Source of the DNA: Sphingomonas sp. 32-62-10
GTDB lineage: Bacteria > Pseudomonadota > Alphaproteobacteria > Sphingomonadales > Sphingomonadaceae
DNA: 64,000 nt
Reading direction: 5' to 3'
NCBI GenBank assembly: GCA_002280555.1
Contig: NCEE01000028.1
Span: 1-64,000, forward strand
Shown here: positions 1 through 8,799 of the stretch, piece after piece
Numbering within the stretch: position 1 is the stretch's first letter
Layout of the letters: each line of letters begins with the position of its first letter
Translations under genes and position numbers: made by a program
Notes under the pieces: generated by a model
Told to the model about the DNA's origin: nothing
Databases searched by the model: none
Seen by the model: the letters and a program-made list of their open reading frames with translations, nothing else

Positions 1-904
1 CGCGTTCTTCGACAATCTTGTCGAGTGCGGCGGCATTGGCATCCGACCGGGCGATCAAGCCGTTCAGCCCGCCGAGCGATTCCGCCCATTCGAGCGCGAA
101 GATCACGTCCTCCACGGCGAGCATCGACGGGGTGTTGATTGTCTCGCCCTTGAATACGCCCTCGGCGAGCGCGCCTTTCGACACGAGCCGGAAAATCTTG
201 GGCAGCGGCCAGGCGGGTGTATAGCTGGTCAGTCGCTCGACCGCGCGCGGGCCGAGGATCAGGATGCCGTGTGCGCCTTCGCCGCCCAGCACTTTCTGCC
301 AGGAAAAGGTCGTCACATCGAGCTTGTCCCACGGCATGTCATAGGCGAACACGGCGGAGGTCGCGTCGTTGAAGCTCAGGCCTTCGCGGGTGTCGCTTAC
401 CCAGTCGGCATTCGGCACGCGGACGCCGCTGGTCGTGCCGTTCCAGGTGAACAGCACGTCATGCGACCAATCGACCGTATCGAGATCAGGCAGCTGGCCG
501 TAATCGGCCTTGAGGATCGTCGGATCGAGTTTCAGCTGCTTGGCGGCATCGGTCACCCAGCCTTCGCCAAAGCTTTCCCAGGCAATGGCGGTGACGGGGC
601 GCGCGCCGAGCATCGTCCACATCGCCATTTCATAGGCGCCAGTGTCGGAAGCGGGGACGATGCCGATCCGGTGGGTATCGGGCACGCCCAGAATCTTGCG
701 GGTCAGGTCGATCGCATGCTGCAGCCGCGCCTTGCCGATCTTGGACCGGTGCGAGCGGCCGAGCGATTCGGTTGCGAGTTTTGCTGCATCCCAGCCCGGC
801 GGCTTGGCGCACGGACCCGATGAGAAAAACGGGCGGGCAGGTTTCGTCGTGGGTTTTTGGGGCGCAGGCGCAGTGGTGGCGTCGAGCGCAGTAACGTCAG
901 TCAT
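1..904 (-). CDS. serC: Phosphoserine aminotransferase, 3' part cut by window edge
   Basis: The enzyme makes 3-phosphoserine from 3-phosphohydroxypyruvate and glutamate in serine synthesis and uses PLP in the cytoplasm. The readable product starts MTDVTALDATT and continues with FFSSGPCAKPPGWD near residue 27, GRSHRSKIGKARL, and the PLP-lysine region TTFSWQKVLGGEGAHG near residue 205. It runs without a stop to base 1, so the C-terminus lies outside the window. This is the alphaproteobacterial type of SerC. The ATG at 902-904 is preceded by a strong GAGGAG site and by a structured leader. Serine genes often continue with serA on the same strand, but that cannot be seen here. Confidence 0.93.
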   Translation of the reverse strand, partial: MTDVTALDATTAPAPQKPTTKPARPFFSSGPCAKPPGWDAAKLATESLGRSHRSKIGKARLQHAIDLTRKILGVPDTHRIGIVPASDTGAYEMAMWTMLGARPVTAIAWESFGEGWVTDAAKQLKLDPTILKADYGQLPDLDTVDWSHDVLFTWNGTTSGVRVPNADWVSDTREGLSFNDATSAVFAYDMPWDKLDVTTFSWQKVLGGEGAHGILILGPRAVERLTSYTPAWPLPKIFRLVSKGALAEGVFKGETINTPSMLAVEDVIFALEWAESLGGLNGLIARSDANAAALDKIVEER

Positions 905-1000
905 GTCAGTCTCTCCTCACAGAGAGCACGCGCGGCGTTGGGACCGCGTGGCCCACTTACTACCCTGCGCGAGGTCGGCTGGACTGTCAATATGGCGCGG
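905..1000 (-). promoter_or_regulatory. serC promoter and structured 5' leader (candidate serC RNA motif)
   Basis: Read on the minus strand, a TTGACA box (about 983-988) lies 5' of a leader of about 60 nt. The leader contains CACGCG pairing with CGCGUG, and a GUGGG segment upstream of the stem that can pair with the CCCA in its loop. This would give a compact pseudoknot-like fold directly before the GAGGAG ribosome binding site. A conserved RNA upstream of serC (the serC motif) has been described in Alphaproteobacteria. I match it by position and general shape only, not by covariance. Confidence 0.4.
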
Positions 1001-1050
1001 TTTTTATTCGGGGTTTTGCGGGCGGCATCAGTTTGCAGTAGGGCGAATTA

Positions 1051-1926
1051 ATGAACGATCCCAAAGTGCCCGACCGCGTCTTTGCGCCCGCCGCCGAAGA
1101 CGCCGAAACCGCCAAAGCCCAGCTTTCCACCCCGCAGACCGAGCATCCGGCCTATAAGCTGGCTTTCCAGGACATGGATTTCCTGCTGCGTGAGGATTTG
1201 CGCCCGGTGCGGTTCCAGCTCGAACTGCTCAAGCCTCAACTGGTATTCCAGGAAGCCGGCATCAGCTCGACCTTCGTGTTTTACGGATCGGCGCGCATTC
1301 CCGAACCCGCCAAGGCGCAGGCGATGCTTGATCTGGCGACCACGGACGAAGCGCGCAGGCTTGCCGAAAGCATGGTCGCCAAGTCGCATTATTATGATGT
1401 CGCGCGCGATCTTGCCCGGCTGGTCAGCGAATGCCCGCGTGATGATCATGGCAAACGCCAGTTCGTCGTCTGTTCGGGCGGTGGCCCGTCGATCATGGAA
1501 GCCGCCAATCGCGGCGCGGCGGATGTGGGTGCCGAATCGATCGGGCTCAACATCGTGCTGCCACACGAACAGGCCCCCAATCCCTATGTTACGCCGGGGC
1601 TGAGCCTGCAGTTCCACTATTTCGCGCTGCGCAAGATGCATTTCCTGCTGCACGCCCGCGCTTTGGCGGCGTTTCCTGGTGGCTTCGGTACGTTCGACGA
1701 GTTGTTCGAACTGCTCACCTTGATCCAGACGGGCAAAATCAAGCCGATTCCCGTGCTGCTGTTCGGACGAGCGTTCTGGAACCGCGTGATCAATTTCGAG
1801 GCGTTGGTCGAAGAAGGCGTCATCTCGGCGCGCGACCTGAAAATCTTCACCTTCGTCGAAACCGCGCAGGAAGCGTGGGATGTCGTTCGCGATTTTTACC
1901 GCGAAACGCCGGACCCGACCGAATAA
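1051..1926 (+). CDS. LOG-family protein (cytokinin riboside 5'-monophosphate phosphoribohydrolase-like)
   Basis: The 291-residue protein carries the two family signatures. These are GGGPSIMEAANRGA near residue 147 and FPGGFGTFDELFELLT near residue 209, the PGGxGTxxE motif of the Rossmann-like LOG/lysine-decarboxylase-like fold. LOG enzymes cleave nucleoside 5'-monophosphates to base and ribose phosphate. Proteins of this longer bacterial type are often misnamed lysine decarboxylases. The N-terminal 70 residues precede the fold and look helical. It is divergent from serC, with only about 146 bases between the starts, and AGGG lies 5' of the ATG. The substrate is not known from sequence. Confidence 0.85.
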   Translation: MNDPKVPDRVFAPAAEDAETAKAQLSTPQTEHPAYKLAFQDMDFLLREDLRPVRFQLELLKPQLVFQEAGISSTFVFYGSARIPEPAKAQAMLDLATTDEARRLAESMVAKSHYYDVARDLARLVSECPRDDHGKRQFVVCSGGGPSIMEAANRGAADVGAESIGLNIVLPHEQAPNPYVTPGLSLQFHYFALRKMHFLLHARALAAFPGGFGTFDELFELLTLIQTGKIKPIPVLLFGRAFWNRVINFEALVEEGVISARDLKIFTFVETAQEAWDVVRDFYRETPDPTE

Positions 1927-1948
1927 GGGCCGGGTCCAACAATAATTC

Positions 1949-2560
1949 TTACTCCGCCGCTGGCACCGCGGCGTTATCGGCAGCCACCTCGGCATTATCG
2001 GGCGTAGTCGTCGTTTCGGCCGCAGCAGCTTCGGGCGCTGCGGGGAGCGGCAGGTTTGATCCTTGCGCGTTCAGCCACACGATCACATTGGCGCGGTCTT
2101 CGGGGTTGGCGAGGCCCGCAAAGCTCATCTTGGTACCCGACGCGAATTTGCGCGGGTTCGTGAGCCACTCATTCATGGTCGCGAAATCCCAGTTGCCGCC
2201 CCTGGCTTTCAGCACGTCCGAATAAGCAAAGCCCGCATGTTGGGCGATCGGCTTGCCGATAATGCCCCACAGGTTCGGGCCGATGCCATTTGCGCCGCCA
2301 TCGGCTGCGTTGTGGCATGATGCGCATTTCTTGAAGACTTCGGCACCCTTGGCCATGTCAGCCGATGCTAGCAGCGTTTCGATTGGCTGTTCGGGGGCAG
2401 CCTCGCCAGCATCGGTTGCTTCGACGGCGCCCTCAATCGGATAGCCGGGTTTTTCGAGAGGTTCGGGCTTGAACAGGAGATTGCCGACCATGCCAAAGCC
2501 CAGCGCCACGAACAGCGCTGCCAGGATCCAGCCTGCAATCGTATTGGTCCGAATGTCCAT
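1949..2560 (-). CDS. Membrane-anchored c-type cytochrome (CycM/c2 type)
   Basis: A short N-terminal stretch is followed by one hydrophobic helix (about residues 8-27), an acidic linker with several E/A runs, and then a class I cytochrome c domain. The heme site is KKCASCHN, followed by GPNLWG. The sixth ligand is probably the Met in GTKMSFAGL. A low-complexity A/E/T tail ends the protein. Electron transfer at the periplasmic face of the membrane, for example from bc1 to an oxidase, is the expected role. The longer reading frame upstream of the ATG at 2558-2560 would overlap divergent pheA and is not preferred. Confidence 0.85.
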   Translation of the reverse strand: MDIRTNTIAGWILAALFVALGFGMVGNLLFKPEPLEKPGYPIEGAVEATDAGEAAPEQPIETLLASADMAKGAEVFKKCASCHNAADGGANGIGPNLWGIIGKPIAQHAGFAYSDVLKARGGNWDFATMNEWLTNPRKFASGTKMSFAGLANPEDRANVIVWLNAQGSNLPLPAAPEAAAAETTTTPDNAEVAADNAAVPAAE

Positions 2561-2663
2561 CTTGGGGTAACGCCTCTCGTGAAAGTCGGCTCCCTTTAGT
2601 TTCGCAACTGCAGCACCGCAAGCGCGCTTGCCGATTAGGGCGTCCGTCGATAGGCGCGGCGCG

Positions 2664-3554
2664 ATGGAAAATTTTGCCGCACCCGCGCGCCCGATCGTTG
2701 CACGCATGGCCGCTGAGGCTGCCGAACACCCCGAACGTGCCGTTGCTTTTCAAGGGGCGCCCGGTGCCAATTCCCATGTTGCAGCGGTCCAGGCGTTCCC
2801 CGATGGCCTGCCTTTGCCCTGTTTCGATTTCGCCGATGCGATCGAGGCGGTGCAGGACGGGCGCGCCGATTGCGCGATCATCCCTATTGAAAATTCGCTC
2901 CACGGCCGCGTCGCGGACATGCATTTCCTGCTGCCCGAATCGGGTCTGGTGATCACCGGCGAGCATTTTCTGCCGATTCGCCACGCGCTGATGGGCGTCG
3001 GCACCCGCGATGATGTGCGCGAGGCGATGAGCCACCCCCAGGCGCTCGGCCAATGCCGCCACTGGCTTCGCGACCACGGCATCGCGCCGATTGCCTATCC
3101 CGATACGGCGGGCGCCGCGGCGGTGGTGGCCGAACGCGCCGATCCTACGGTGGCGGCGCTGGCACCACCGGGGGCGGCGGCGATCTATGGCCTGAACCTG
3201 CTCGCCGAAGATCTGGCCGATGCCGATCACAATATGACGCGCTTTGTGGTGCTTGCCCGTGGCGGCCGTCCCGTTGAGGGCGATGGGCCGTTCATGACCA
3301 CGCTGATCTTCGAAGTGAAAAACGTGCCCGCCGCGCTCTACAAGGCGCTCGGCGGCTTCGCGACCAATGGCGTCAACATGACGAAATTGGAGAGCTACCA
3401 GCGCGGCGGCAGTTTCGCCGCGACTGAGTTCTACGCCGATATCGTCGGCAAGCCCGGCGATCCGGCGCTCGATCGAGCGCTTGAGGAACTCGGCTTCCAC
3501 TCCAAATGGGTGCGCCTACTCGGCACCTATCGCCAGGCGCGCGCGAGGGGGTAG
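2664..3554 (+). CDS. pheA: Prephenate dehydratase
   Basis: It converts prephenate to phenylpyruvate in phenylalanine synthesis. The catalytic domain starts at VAFQGAPGANSH and contains IPIENSLHGRV and the TRF motif (DHNMTRFVVL). The C-terminal ACT domain begins near TLIFEVKNVPAALYKAL and has KLESYQRGGSF, equivalent to the phenylalanine-binding ESRP region, so feedback control by phenylalanine is likely. There is no chorismate mutase domain, as is usual in Alphaproteobacteria. The start is uncertain: ATG at 2664, ATG at 2706 and TTG at 2628 are all in frame and none has a strong ribosome binding site. It is divergent from the cytochrome gene. Confidence 0.92.
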   Translation: MENFAAPARPIVARMAAEAAEHPERAVAFQGAPGANSHVAAVQAFPDGLPLPCFDFADAIEAVQDGRADCAIIPIENSLHGRVADMHFLLPESGLVITGEHFLPIRHALMGVGTRDDVREAMSHPQALGQCRHWLRDHGIAPIAYPDTAGAAAVVAERADPTVAALAPPGAAAIYGLNLLAEDLADADHNMTRFVVLARGGRPVEGDGPFMTTLIFEVKNVPAALYKALGGFATNGVNMTKLESYQRGGSFAATEFYADIVGKPGDPALDRALEELGFHSKWVRLLGTYRQARARG

Positions 3555-3579
3555 GTTGATTTGGGTTCGTGCCGAGGCG

Positions 3580-4443
3580 CTACCCCGCTGCCCACGCACT
3601 CAGCAGCGTATGCGCGATCGCATAGGGCGGGGGTGCCAGAAACGGCCCCGGTTCACCCGCCAGTACCGACTGCACGACCGCGCGGTCGACCCAGATCGCG
3701 TCCTCCAGCTCGTTGGTGTCGAGCGTGATCACGTCATCTTCTGCCGTCGCGACACAAGCCATCATCAGCGATGACGGGAACGGCCAGGGTTGGCTGGCGA
3801 CATAGCGCACGTCCGATACGCGCACGCCCGCTTCCTCGAAAATCTCCCGCGCTACCGCCTCTTCGATCGATTCGCCCGGCTCCAGAAAACCGGCCAGCGC
3901 CGAATAACGCTCCGCTGGCCAGGCGGGCTGACGGCCCAGCAAGGCACGACCCTGATGTTCGGCGATCATGATCACGACCGGGTCGACACGCGGGAAATGC
4001 TCGGCGCTGCACTTTTCGCACTGGCGCGCCCAGCCCGCGCGGAACATCGTCGTCGGTGTGCCGCAATTGGCGCAAAACTGGTGGCGGCTATGCCAGTCGA
4101 GCAGGCTGCGCGCGGCGGCATAGGTTGCCGCCTCGCCGTCCGCGAACCGATCGAGCATCCCGAACAGCCGCATCGGTCGCCCGCCGGGCGCACGCATGCC
4201 TGGCGTGAAGGCAGCGAAATGCGGGCGATCCCCATCCAATCCCAGCAGGATCAGCTCGGCATCGTCGGGCACATCGGCCAGGCTGCCCCAGCTCAGCTTG
4301 CCCTCGGCGGTCAGTTCTGGCTCGAAATTGTCGAGCTTCAGCACCCGCGCGCGCCAGTCGCTCGTCGCCGCCGCCAGCGCATCGGCATCGTGGCGCAGCC
4401 GATCAGCGCGGTCGAGCAGCCCGCCCGTAAAGCCGGGGATCAT
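3580..4443 (-). CDS. nudC: NAD+ diphosphatase (Nudix)
   Basis: This 287-residue Nudix hydrolase splits NAD(H) and also removes NAD caps from RNA in the E. coli homologue. It has the NudC layout: an N-terminal substrate domain, a four-cysteine zinc ribbon (CANCGT followed by CEKC), and the Nudix box GFLEPGESIEEAVAREIFEE. The NudC-specific SQPWPFPSSLM follows the box. Its ATG shares one base with the stop codon of the upstream serine hydrolase (TAATG), so the two are likely translated together. Confidence 0.92.
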   Translation of the reverse strand: MIPGFTGGLLDRADRLRHDADALAAATSDWRARVLKLDNFEPELTAEGKLSWGSLADVPDDAELILLGLDGDRPHFAAFTPGMRAPGGRPMRLFGMLDRFADGEAATYAAARSLLDWHSRHQFCANCGTPTTMFRAGWARQCEKCSAEHFPRVDPVVIMIAEHQGRALLGRQPAWPAERYSALAGFLEPGESIEEAVAREIFEEAGVRVSDVRYVASQPWPFPSSLMMACVATAEDDVITLDTNELEDAIWVDRAVVQSVLAGEPGPFLAPPPYAIAHTLLSAWAAG

Positions 4444-5759
4444 TATTGGGCGAGATCGGCGTACAGCGCCTTGGTGAAATCACGCCGCAGCGGCCATTTC
4501 TCGCCGGGCAGGTAATTGACCATCACCGTCGCGCGCAATTTCCGCGCCGGATCGACCCAGGCGATTGTGCCCGCGGCACCACCCCAGCCATAAGTGCCCT
4601 TGGAAGGCCCGCCGGGGACATCGACCAGATACACCGAACCGCCCGCACCAAAGCCCTGCATCGGCCCGGTAGCACCGCCCGTGTTCGCCACCGCGCCGCC
4701 ATAGGTAACGCCGGCAGGCAACAGATTAGACATCGCCAACGCCACCGTTTCCGGCTTCATCAGCCGAACGCCGTCAAGCGATCCGCCATTTTGCAGCATG
4801 TGCAGGAACCGGTCATAATCATGCGCTGACATCACCAGACCGGCACCGCCATAAGGAAAGCTGGGTGGCTTGAGGAAGATCGATGTCGCACCGGGATCGA
4901 GCGGCACGCGGTTCGCGCCGACCCAGGTATAGCCCGTCACCAGTCGACCAGCATCCTTGCCGGGCACGGTGAAATAGCTCGAATTCATCTTCAACGGCTT
5001 GAAGATGCGCTTGTCGAGATAGGTTTCGAACGGCATCCCGCTCGCCACTTCGACGACGCGGCCAAGCACGTCGAGCCCGATCGAATAGCTCCATTTGGTG
5101 CCCGGCTCGGCGATCAGCGGCAGCTTCGCGACACGGTTGGCGAATTCCTCAAGGCTTTTGGGGCGAACGAGCCGCAGCTGCGCCTCCACCGATTCATTGG
5201 CGCTGAACGGGGTGATACCGTTGCGCTCATATTCCTTCAGCAGCGGTCCTTGAGTGATGATCGTATAGCCAAGACCGGCGGTGTGGGTCATCAAATGGCG
5301 GACCGTGATCGGCGTGGTTGCGGGCCGCGCGGTCAAGTCCTTCATGGGATCGACCAGCACGGTCATGTTCTTGAAAGCGGGAATGAAATCCGAAATCGGC
5401 TGGTCGAGCTTCAACTTGCCCTGTTCGACCAGCATCATCGCCGCCATCGCGGTGATCGGCTTGGTCATCGAATAGACGCGCCACAGCGAGTTTTCATCGG
5501 CCTTGGCGGCACCGGCGTCGCTCGCGATCGTGCCCGCGGCCAGCACGGTCGGCGCGCTGTCACCACGCCCGACAGTGGCGACCACGCCGGGCGTCTTGTC
5601 GGTGGCGGGATAGCTGTCGACCAGCGTTTTGGATTGGGTGAGTGGTGCGCGCTCGATGATGGTCGAAGGCTGACGCTGGGCTTGCCCGGCAAAGGCTGCG
5701 CCCGTGGTGAGCGCGAGCAGGGCCACGCCAAGCGCCAGGTTCCGGGGTGTCGTCGCCAT
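4443..5759 (-). CDS. Secreted serine hydrolase of the beta-lactamase/class C family
   Basis: The 438-residue product begins with a signal peptide (MATTPRNLALGVALLAL, cleavage probably after AAFA). It has the SxxK catalytic motif in YSMTKPITAMAAMM and a YSI variant of the Y-x-N motif in WSYSIGLDVLG. A GWGGAAGT segment lies near the C-terminus in place of the KTG box. These features fit esterase, beta-lactamase-like or D-Ala-peptidase-like enzymes, and the substrate cannot be told. The ATG at 5759 was chosen because GGAG lies six bases upstream and a signal peptide follows. It sits directly behind the damaged mutY. Confidence 0.85.
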   Translation of the reverse strand: MATTPRNLALGVALLALTTGAAFAGQAQRQPSTIIERAPLTQSKTLVDSYPATDKTPGVVATVGRGDSAPTVLAAGTIASDAGAAKADENSLWRVYSMTKPITAMAAMMLVEQGKLKLDQPISDFIPAFKNMTVLVDPMKDLTARPATTPITVRHLMTHTAGLGYTIITQGPLLKEYERNGITPFSANESVEAQLRLVRPKSLEEFANRVAKLPLIAEPGTKWSYSIGLDVLGRVVEVASGMPFETYLDKRIFKPLKMNSSYFTVPGKDAGRLVTGYTWVGANRVPLDPGATSIFLKPPSFPYGGAGLVMSAHDYDRFLHMLQNGGSLDGVRLMKPETVALAMSNLLPAGVTYGGAVANTGGATGPMQGFGAGGSVYLVDVPGGPSKGTYGWGGAAGTIAWVDPARKLRATVMVNYLPGEKWPLRRDFTKALYADLAQ

Positions 5760-5770
5760 GCTCATCTCCA

Positions 5771-6669
5771 TCATTTTCGTCGCGCCAGCTGGGCGGCCTT
5801 CGCGAACACCGTTGGCAGACCGGCCGAATCGAGCGCTTCGATCGCCCACCACTCGCCGTCTGCCGGGGCTTCATGCCCCTCGGCGCGCCCGCTCGCAAGC
5901 GCGGGCGGCGAACCAGCAGCACATGGCCATCGCGCTCCAGCCAGAAAACCGTGCCGTGGCGGTGGGGCTTGGCCTTTTTGCCCGCTTTCACCGGAAAGGC
6001 CGTGGGCGTACCGGCAGCAGCGGCGCGACAATGGGCACGCAGTGGGCATAACAGGCACTGCGTCGCGCGCGGGCCACACAGGCTCGATCCCAGGTCCATC
6101 ATCGCCTGCGCGAAATCACCGGCCCGATTGTCGGGGGTAATTAGGTCGGCGGCGGCGCGGATCAGCGGTTTGGCGGCGGGCAGGGGGGTGTCGATCGCGA
6201 ACAGCCGCGCGACGACGCGTTCGACATTGCCGTCCACCACCACCGCCCGCTTGCCGAATGCAATCGCAGCGATGGCGGCGGCGGTATAATCGCCAACCCC
6301 CGGCAAGGTCCGCAGCACGGGCTCGTCGGCTGGGAACACCCCGCCATGATCGCGCACCACCGCCCTTGCACACGCCAGCAGATTGCGCGCGCGGGCATAA
6401 TAGCCAAGCCCCGCCCAGGCGCTCATCAAATCGGCATCTTCCGCCGCTGCCATCGCCGCCACCGTTGGCCAGCGCGCGATAAAGTCGGCAAAGCGCGGGC
6501 GCACCGTCGCCACCGTGGTCTGCTGCAACATGATTTCGGATAGCCACACCCGGTAGGGATCGGCTGTCTCGCCGGGGCGGCTGCGCCAGGGCAGATCGCG
6601 GGCATGAACATCGTACCAGCCGAGCAACGCGGCAGCGATGCTTTGATGATCGGAGAGCTTGGCGTCCAC
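5771..6669 (-). pseudogene. mutY: A/G-specific adenine glycosylase, C-terminal domain deleted and frame-shifted
   Basis: MutY removes adenine opposite 8-oxoguanine. The N-terminal catalytic part is intact: SEIMLQQTTV with the catalytic Glu, the helix-hairpin-helix LPGVGDYTAAAIAAIAFG, the catalytic Asp in VVVDGNVERV, and the 4Fe-4S loop C-x6-C-x2-C-x5-C. After HVLLVRRP the reading frame is lost. The family's normal ending (GEWWAIEALDSAGLP then VFAKAAQLARRK and stop at 5771) is present in another frame. By comparison with family length, roughly 50-60 codons of the Nudix-like 8-oxoG reading domain are missing. The shifted frame would run on to 5560, inside the next gene. The start is a GTG at 6669. 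Confidence 0.8.
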
Positions 6670-6695
6670 CGTCTCGCTATGGCATGGGAACGATC

Positions 6696-7274
6696 ATGAG
6701 CAACAGCGACCTTCGCGATCCCCGGCCAAAGCCCGCACCCCGCAAGGCAAAGCCAGCGGTTGCCGCCAAGGACACCCCGAATCGCGGCGGGCCGGCGCGG
6801 GCAGTGGCTGATTTGTTGCCCGATGTCGGCGGGGCTGCTTTTCGGCGGTTTGGCTTTGTCCAAAGCGCTGTCGTCAGCCGCTGGGCGGAAATTGTCGGCC
6901 CGCGTTATGCGGCGGTATCCGCGCCCGAATCGATCAAGTTCCCCCATGGCAAGCGCGCAGAGGGCACGCTGACCCTGGTGGTGCGCGGCGCGCATGGCCC
7001 GATGATCCAGCATATCACGCCCGAGATTATCGAACGGGTAAACCGCTTCTTTGGCTATGCAGCGATTGCAAAGGTCGCGATTCACCAGGGTGACGTGCCC
7101 GCGCCGCCGGTGCGCAAGGCACCGCCATCGATCCGCGCGGTGCCGGTCGAACTGGGCGATAGTCTGCGCGCTATTGCCGATCCCGAGTTCAAGGCCGTGC
7201 TTGAAGCGCTTGCGGCAGGCGTGGCAGCCACGCGCGGCCCGCCGATCATCGAACCATCGGAGCCTGTGGAATGA
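6696..7274 (+). CDS. DUF721 / DciA-like protein
   Basis: A basic, proline- and lysine-rich N-terminus of about 40 residues is followed by a DUF721 domain (RFGFVQSAVVSRWAEIVGP, then the strand-rich LTLVVRGAHGPMIQH). DciA-type DUF721 proteins bind and load the replicative helicase in bacteria that lack DnaC, so a replication role is plausible. The domain hit is confident but the function is inferred. ATG 6696 has GGGAAC six bases upstream. ATG 6684 is an alternative. Its stop overlaps the start of the next gene (ATGA), and the set leads into smc. Confidence 0.8.
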   Translation: MSNSDLRDPRPKPAPRKAKPAVAAKDTPNRGGPARAVADLLPDVGGAAFRRFGFVQSAVVSRWAEIVGPRYAAVSAPESIKFPHGKRAEGTLTLVVRGAHGPMIQHITPEIIERVNRFFGYAAIAKVAIHQGDVPAPPVRKAPPSIRAVPVELGDSLRAIADPEFKAVLEALAAGVAATRGPPIIEPSEPVE

Positions 7275-7984
7275 CGCGTGTATTGATGGCGCTGAGCGCC
7301 CTCGGCATTGGTGTTACCGGTGCGGCACAAGCACTGCCTGCCAAAAAGCCTGTCGTTGCGAGCGCGCCAGTCGTTCGCGATTGGACGACGACGGTTACCA
7401 CCACGCCCGCCGGAAACGTGATCCTGGGCAACCCGCAAGCCAAGGTGAAGGTGATCGAGTATCTGAGCTTCACCTGCAGCCATTGTGCTGCCTTTTCGGT
7501 TGAATCGGCAGCGGTGCTGAAAGGACAGCTGATCAAATCGGGATCGACTTCAATCGAATATCGCCCGATCGCGCGCGATTTGCTTGATCTGGGCGCGACC
7601 TTGCTGGTGCGCTGTGCCGGGGGACGGGGTTTTGTGGGCGGCGCGGAGGAGATTTTTGCGCGCCAGGGCGAATGGCTGCCGATCGGCATCGGGTTCATGG
7701 AGCGCGATGCAAAGCGGTTCGCGCTTGATACGCCGCTCGAACAGGTACGCGCCGCCGCGCAGGCGAGCGGATTGATCGATCTGATGCGCGGGCGCGGGTT
7801 GGCCGATGCCCGGATCAATGCCTGTTTTGCGGACAAGACTATCCTGCCCAAAATGCTTGCCAATGGCGAAGCAGCGCGCAAGGTGATCAAGGGCACGCCG
7901 TCAATCGTGATCAATGGCGTGCCGACCGATGAATTTGTGTGGGAAAAGGTGGAGCCCCTGCTGCGCGCCAAGGGTGCCCGCTGA
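7271..7984 (+). CDS. Periplasmic DsbA-like thioredoxin-fold protein
   Basis: The 237-residue protein has an N-terminal signal (LMALSALGIGVTGAAQALP) and a thioredoxin-fold domain of the Thioredoxin_4/DsbA type. The active site CSHC lies in LSFTCSHCAAFS near residue 70. A cis-Pro loop, KGTPSIVINGVP, lies near the end. It probably acts on periplasmic disulfides. It is translationally coupled to the DciA-like gene by ATGA and followed after about 60 bases by a paralogous lipoprotein. Oxidase or reductase activity cannot be decided from the motif. Confidence 0.85.
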   Translation: MTRVLMALSALGIGVTGAAQALPAKKPVVASAPVVRDWTTTVTTTPAGNVILGNPQAKVKVIEYLSFTCSHCAAFSVESAAVLKGQLIKSGSTSIEYRPIARDLLDLGATLLVRCAGGRGFVGGAEEIFARQGEWLPIGIGFMERDAKRFALDTPLEQVRAAAQASGLIDLMRGRGLADARINACFADKTILPKMLANGEAARKVIKGTPSIVINGVPTDEFVWEKVEPLLRAKGAR

Positions 7985-8043
7985 TTTCCCCGTCCACTGC
8001 CAACCGGCCCCGTTGGGGCAAATCGATCAAGGAGTATCATGTG

Positions 8044-8781
8044 ATGAAGCTGGGTCTGATGCTTGCCGTACTGCCCGCGCTTGCTCTTGCGGGCTGCAAT
8101 AAAAGTGCCGATGGCACTGTGTCAGCGCCTTCGGCGTCGGTGGCAGCGGTGCCCGCGCCGGCGGGCAAGGCCTGGGTTGATGTCGTCTCGCGCACGCCGG
8201 ACGGCGGCTTTCGGATGGGCAATCCCGATGCGCCGATCAAGGTGATCGAATATGGATCACGCACTTGCCCCACCTGCGCCAATTTTGATCGCAACGGCCT
8301 GCCGCTGTTCAAGGCCGGACCGATCGCAGCGGGCAAGGTTTCGTATGAGTTCCGCGATTTCCCGCTGCATGCGTATGATCTGGGCCCGCTGCTACTGGGC
8401 CAGTGCGTTGATGATGCCGCGCTGTTCCCGATGCTCGATCAGATGATGCTTGAACAACAGCGTCTGCTCTCCCCGCTTTCCACCCTGCCCGAAGAAGTGG
8501 TTGCCAAGGTGCAGGCCATGGAACCGCTCCAGGCCGCGACCTTTTGGGTAGAAACGCTTGGGTATCTGGAATTCGTCAAGCAGCGCGGCTTGCCTGAGGC
8601 AAAGGCGCGTGCCTGCCTGGCCGATAAATCGGCCGTTGAACGCGTCGCGATCAACCTGCAGGCGGCCGATACCCAATACAAGATTTCCGGCACCCCGACC
8701 TTCATCGTTAATGGCAAGGTGGCTGAAGGCGTGCTTGACTGGCCAGGGCTCGAAAAGGTGCTGAAGGCCTCCGGGGTCTGA
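8044..8781 (+). CDS. DsbA-like lipoprotein
   Basis: The start at ATG 8044 was chosen because AGGAG lies just upstream and a lipoprotein signal follows (MKLGLMLAVLPALALAGC, lipobox LAGC). After a short linker comes a Thioredoxin_4/DsbA domain with the active site CPTC in GSRTCPTCANFD and the cis-Pro loop SGTPTFIVNGK. It is a paralogue of the upstream gene but anchored by lipid rather than free. The pair stands between the DciA-like gene and smc, all on one strand, so they probably share a transcript. Confidence 0.87.
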   Translation: MKLGLMLAVLPALALAGCNKSADGTVSAPSASVAAVPAPAGKAWVDVVSRTPDGGFRMGNPDAPIKVIEYGSRTCPTCANFDRNGLPLFKAGPIAAGKVSYEFRDFPLHAYDLGPLLLGQCVDDAALFPMLDQMMLEQQRLLSPLSTLPEEVVAKVQAMEPLQAATFWVETLGYLEFVKQRGLPEAKARACLADKSAVERVAINLQAADTQYKISGTPTFIVNGKVAEGVLDWPGLEKVLKASGV

Positions 8782-8799
8782 TAAGGAACACTTAGCAGC

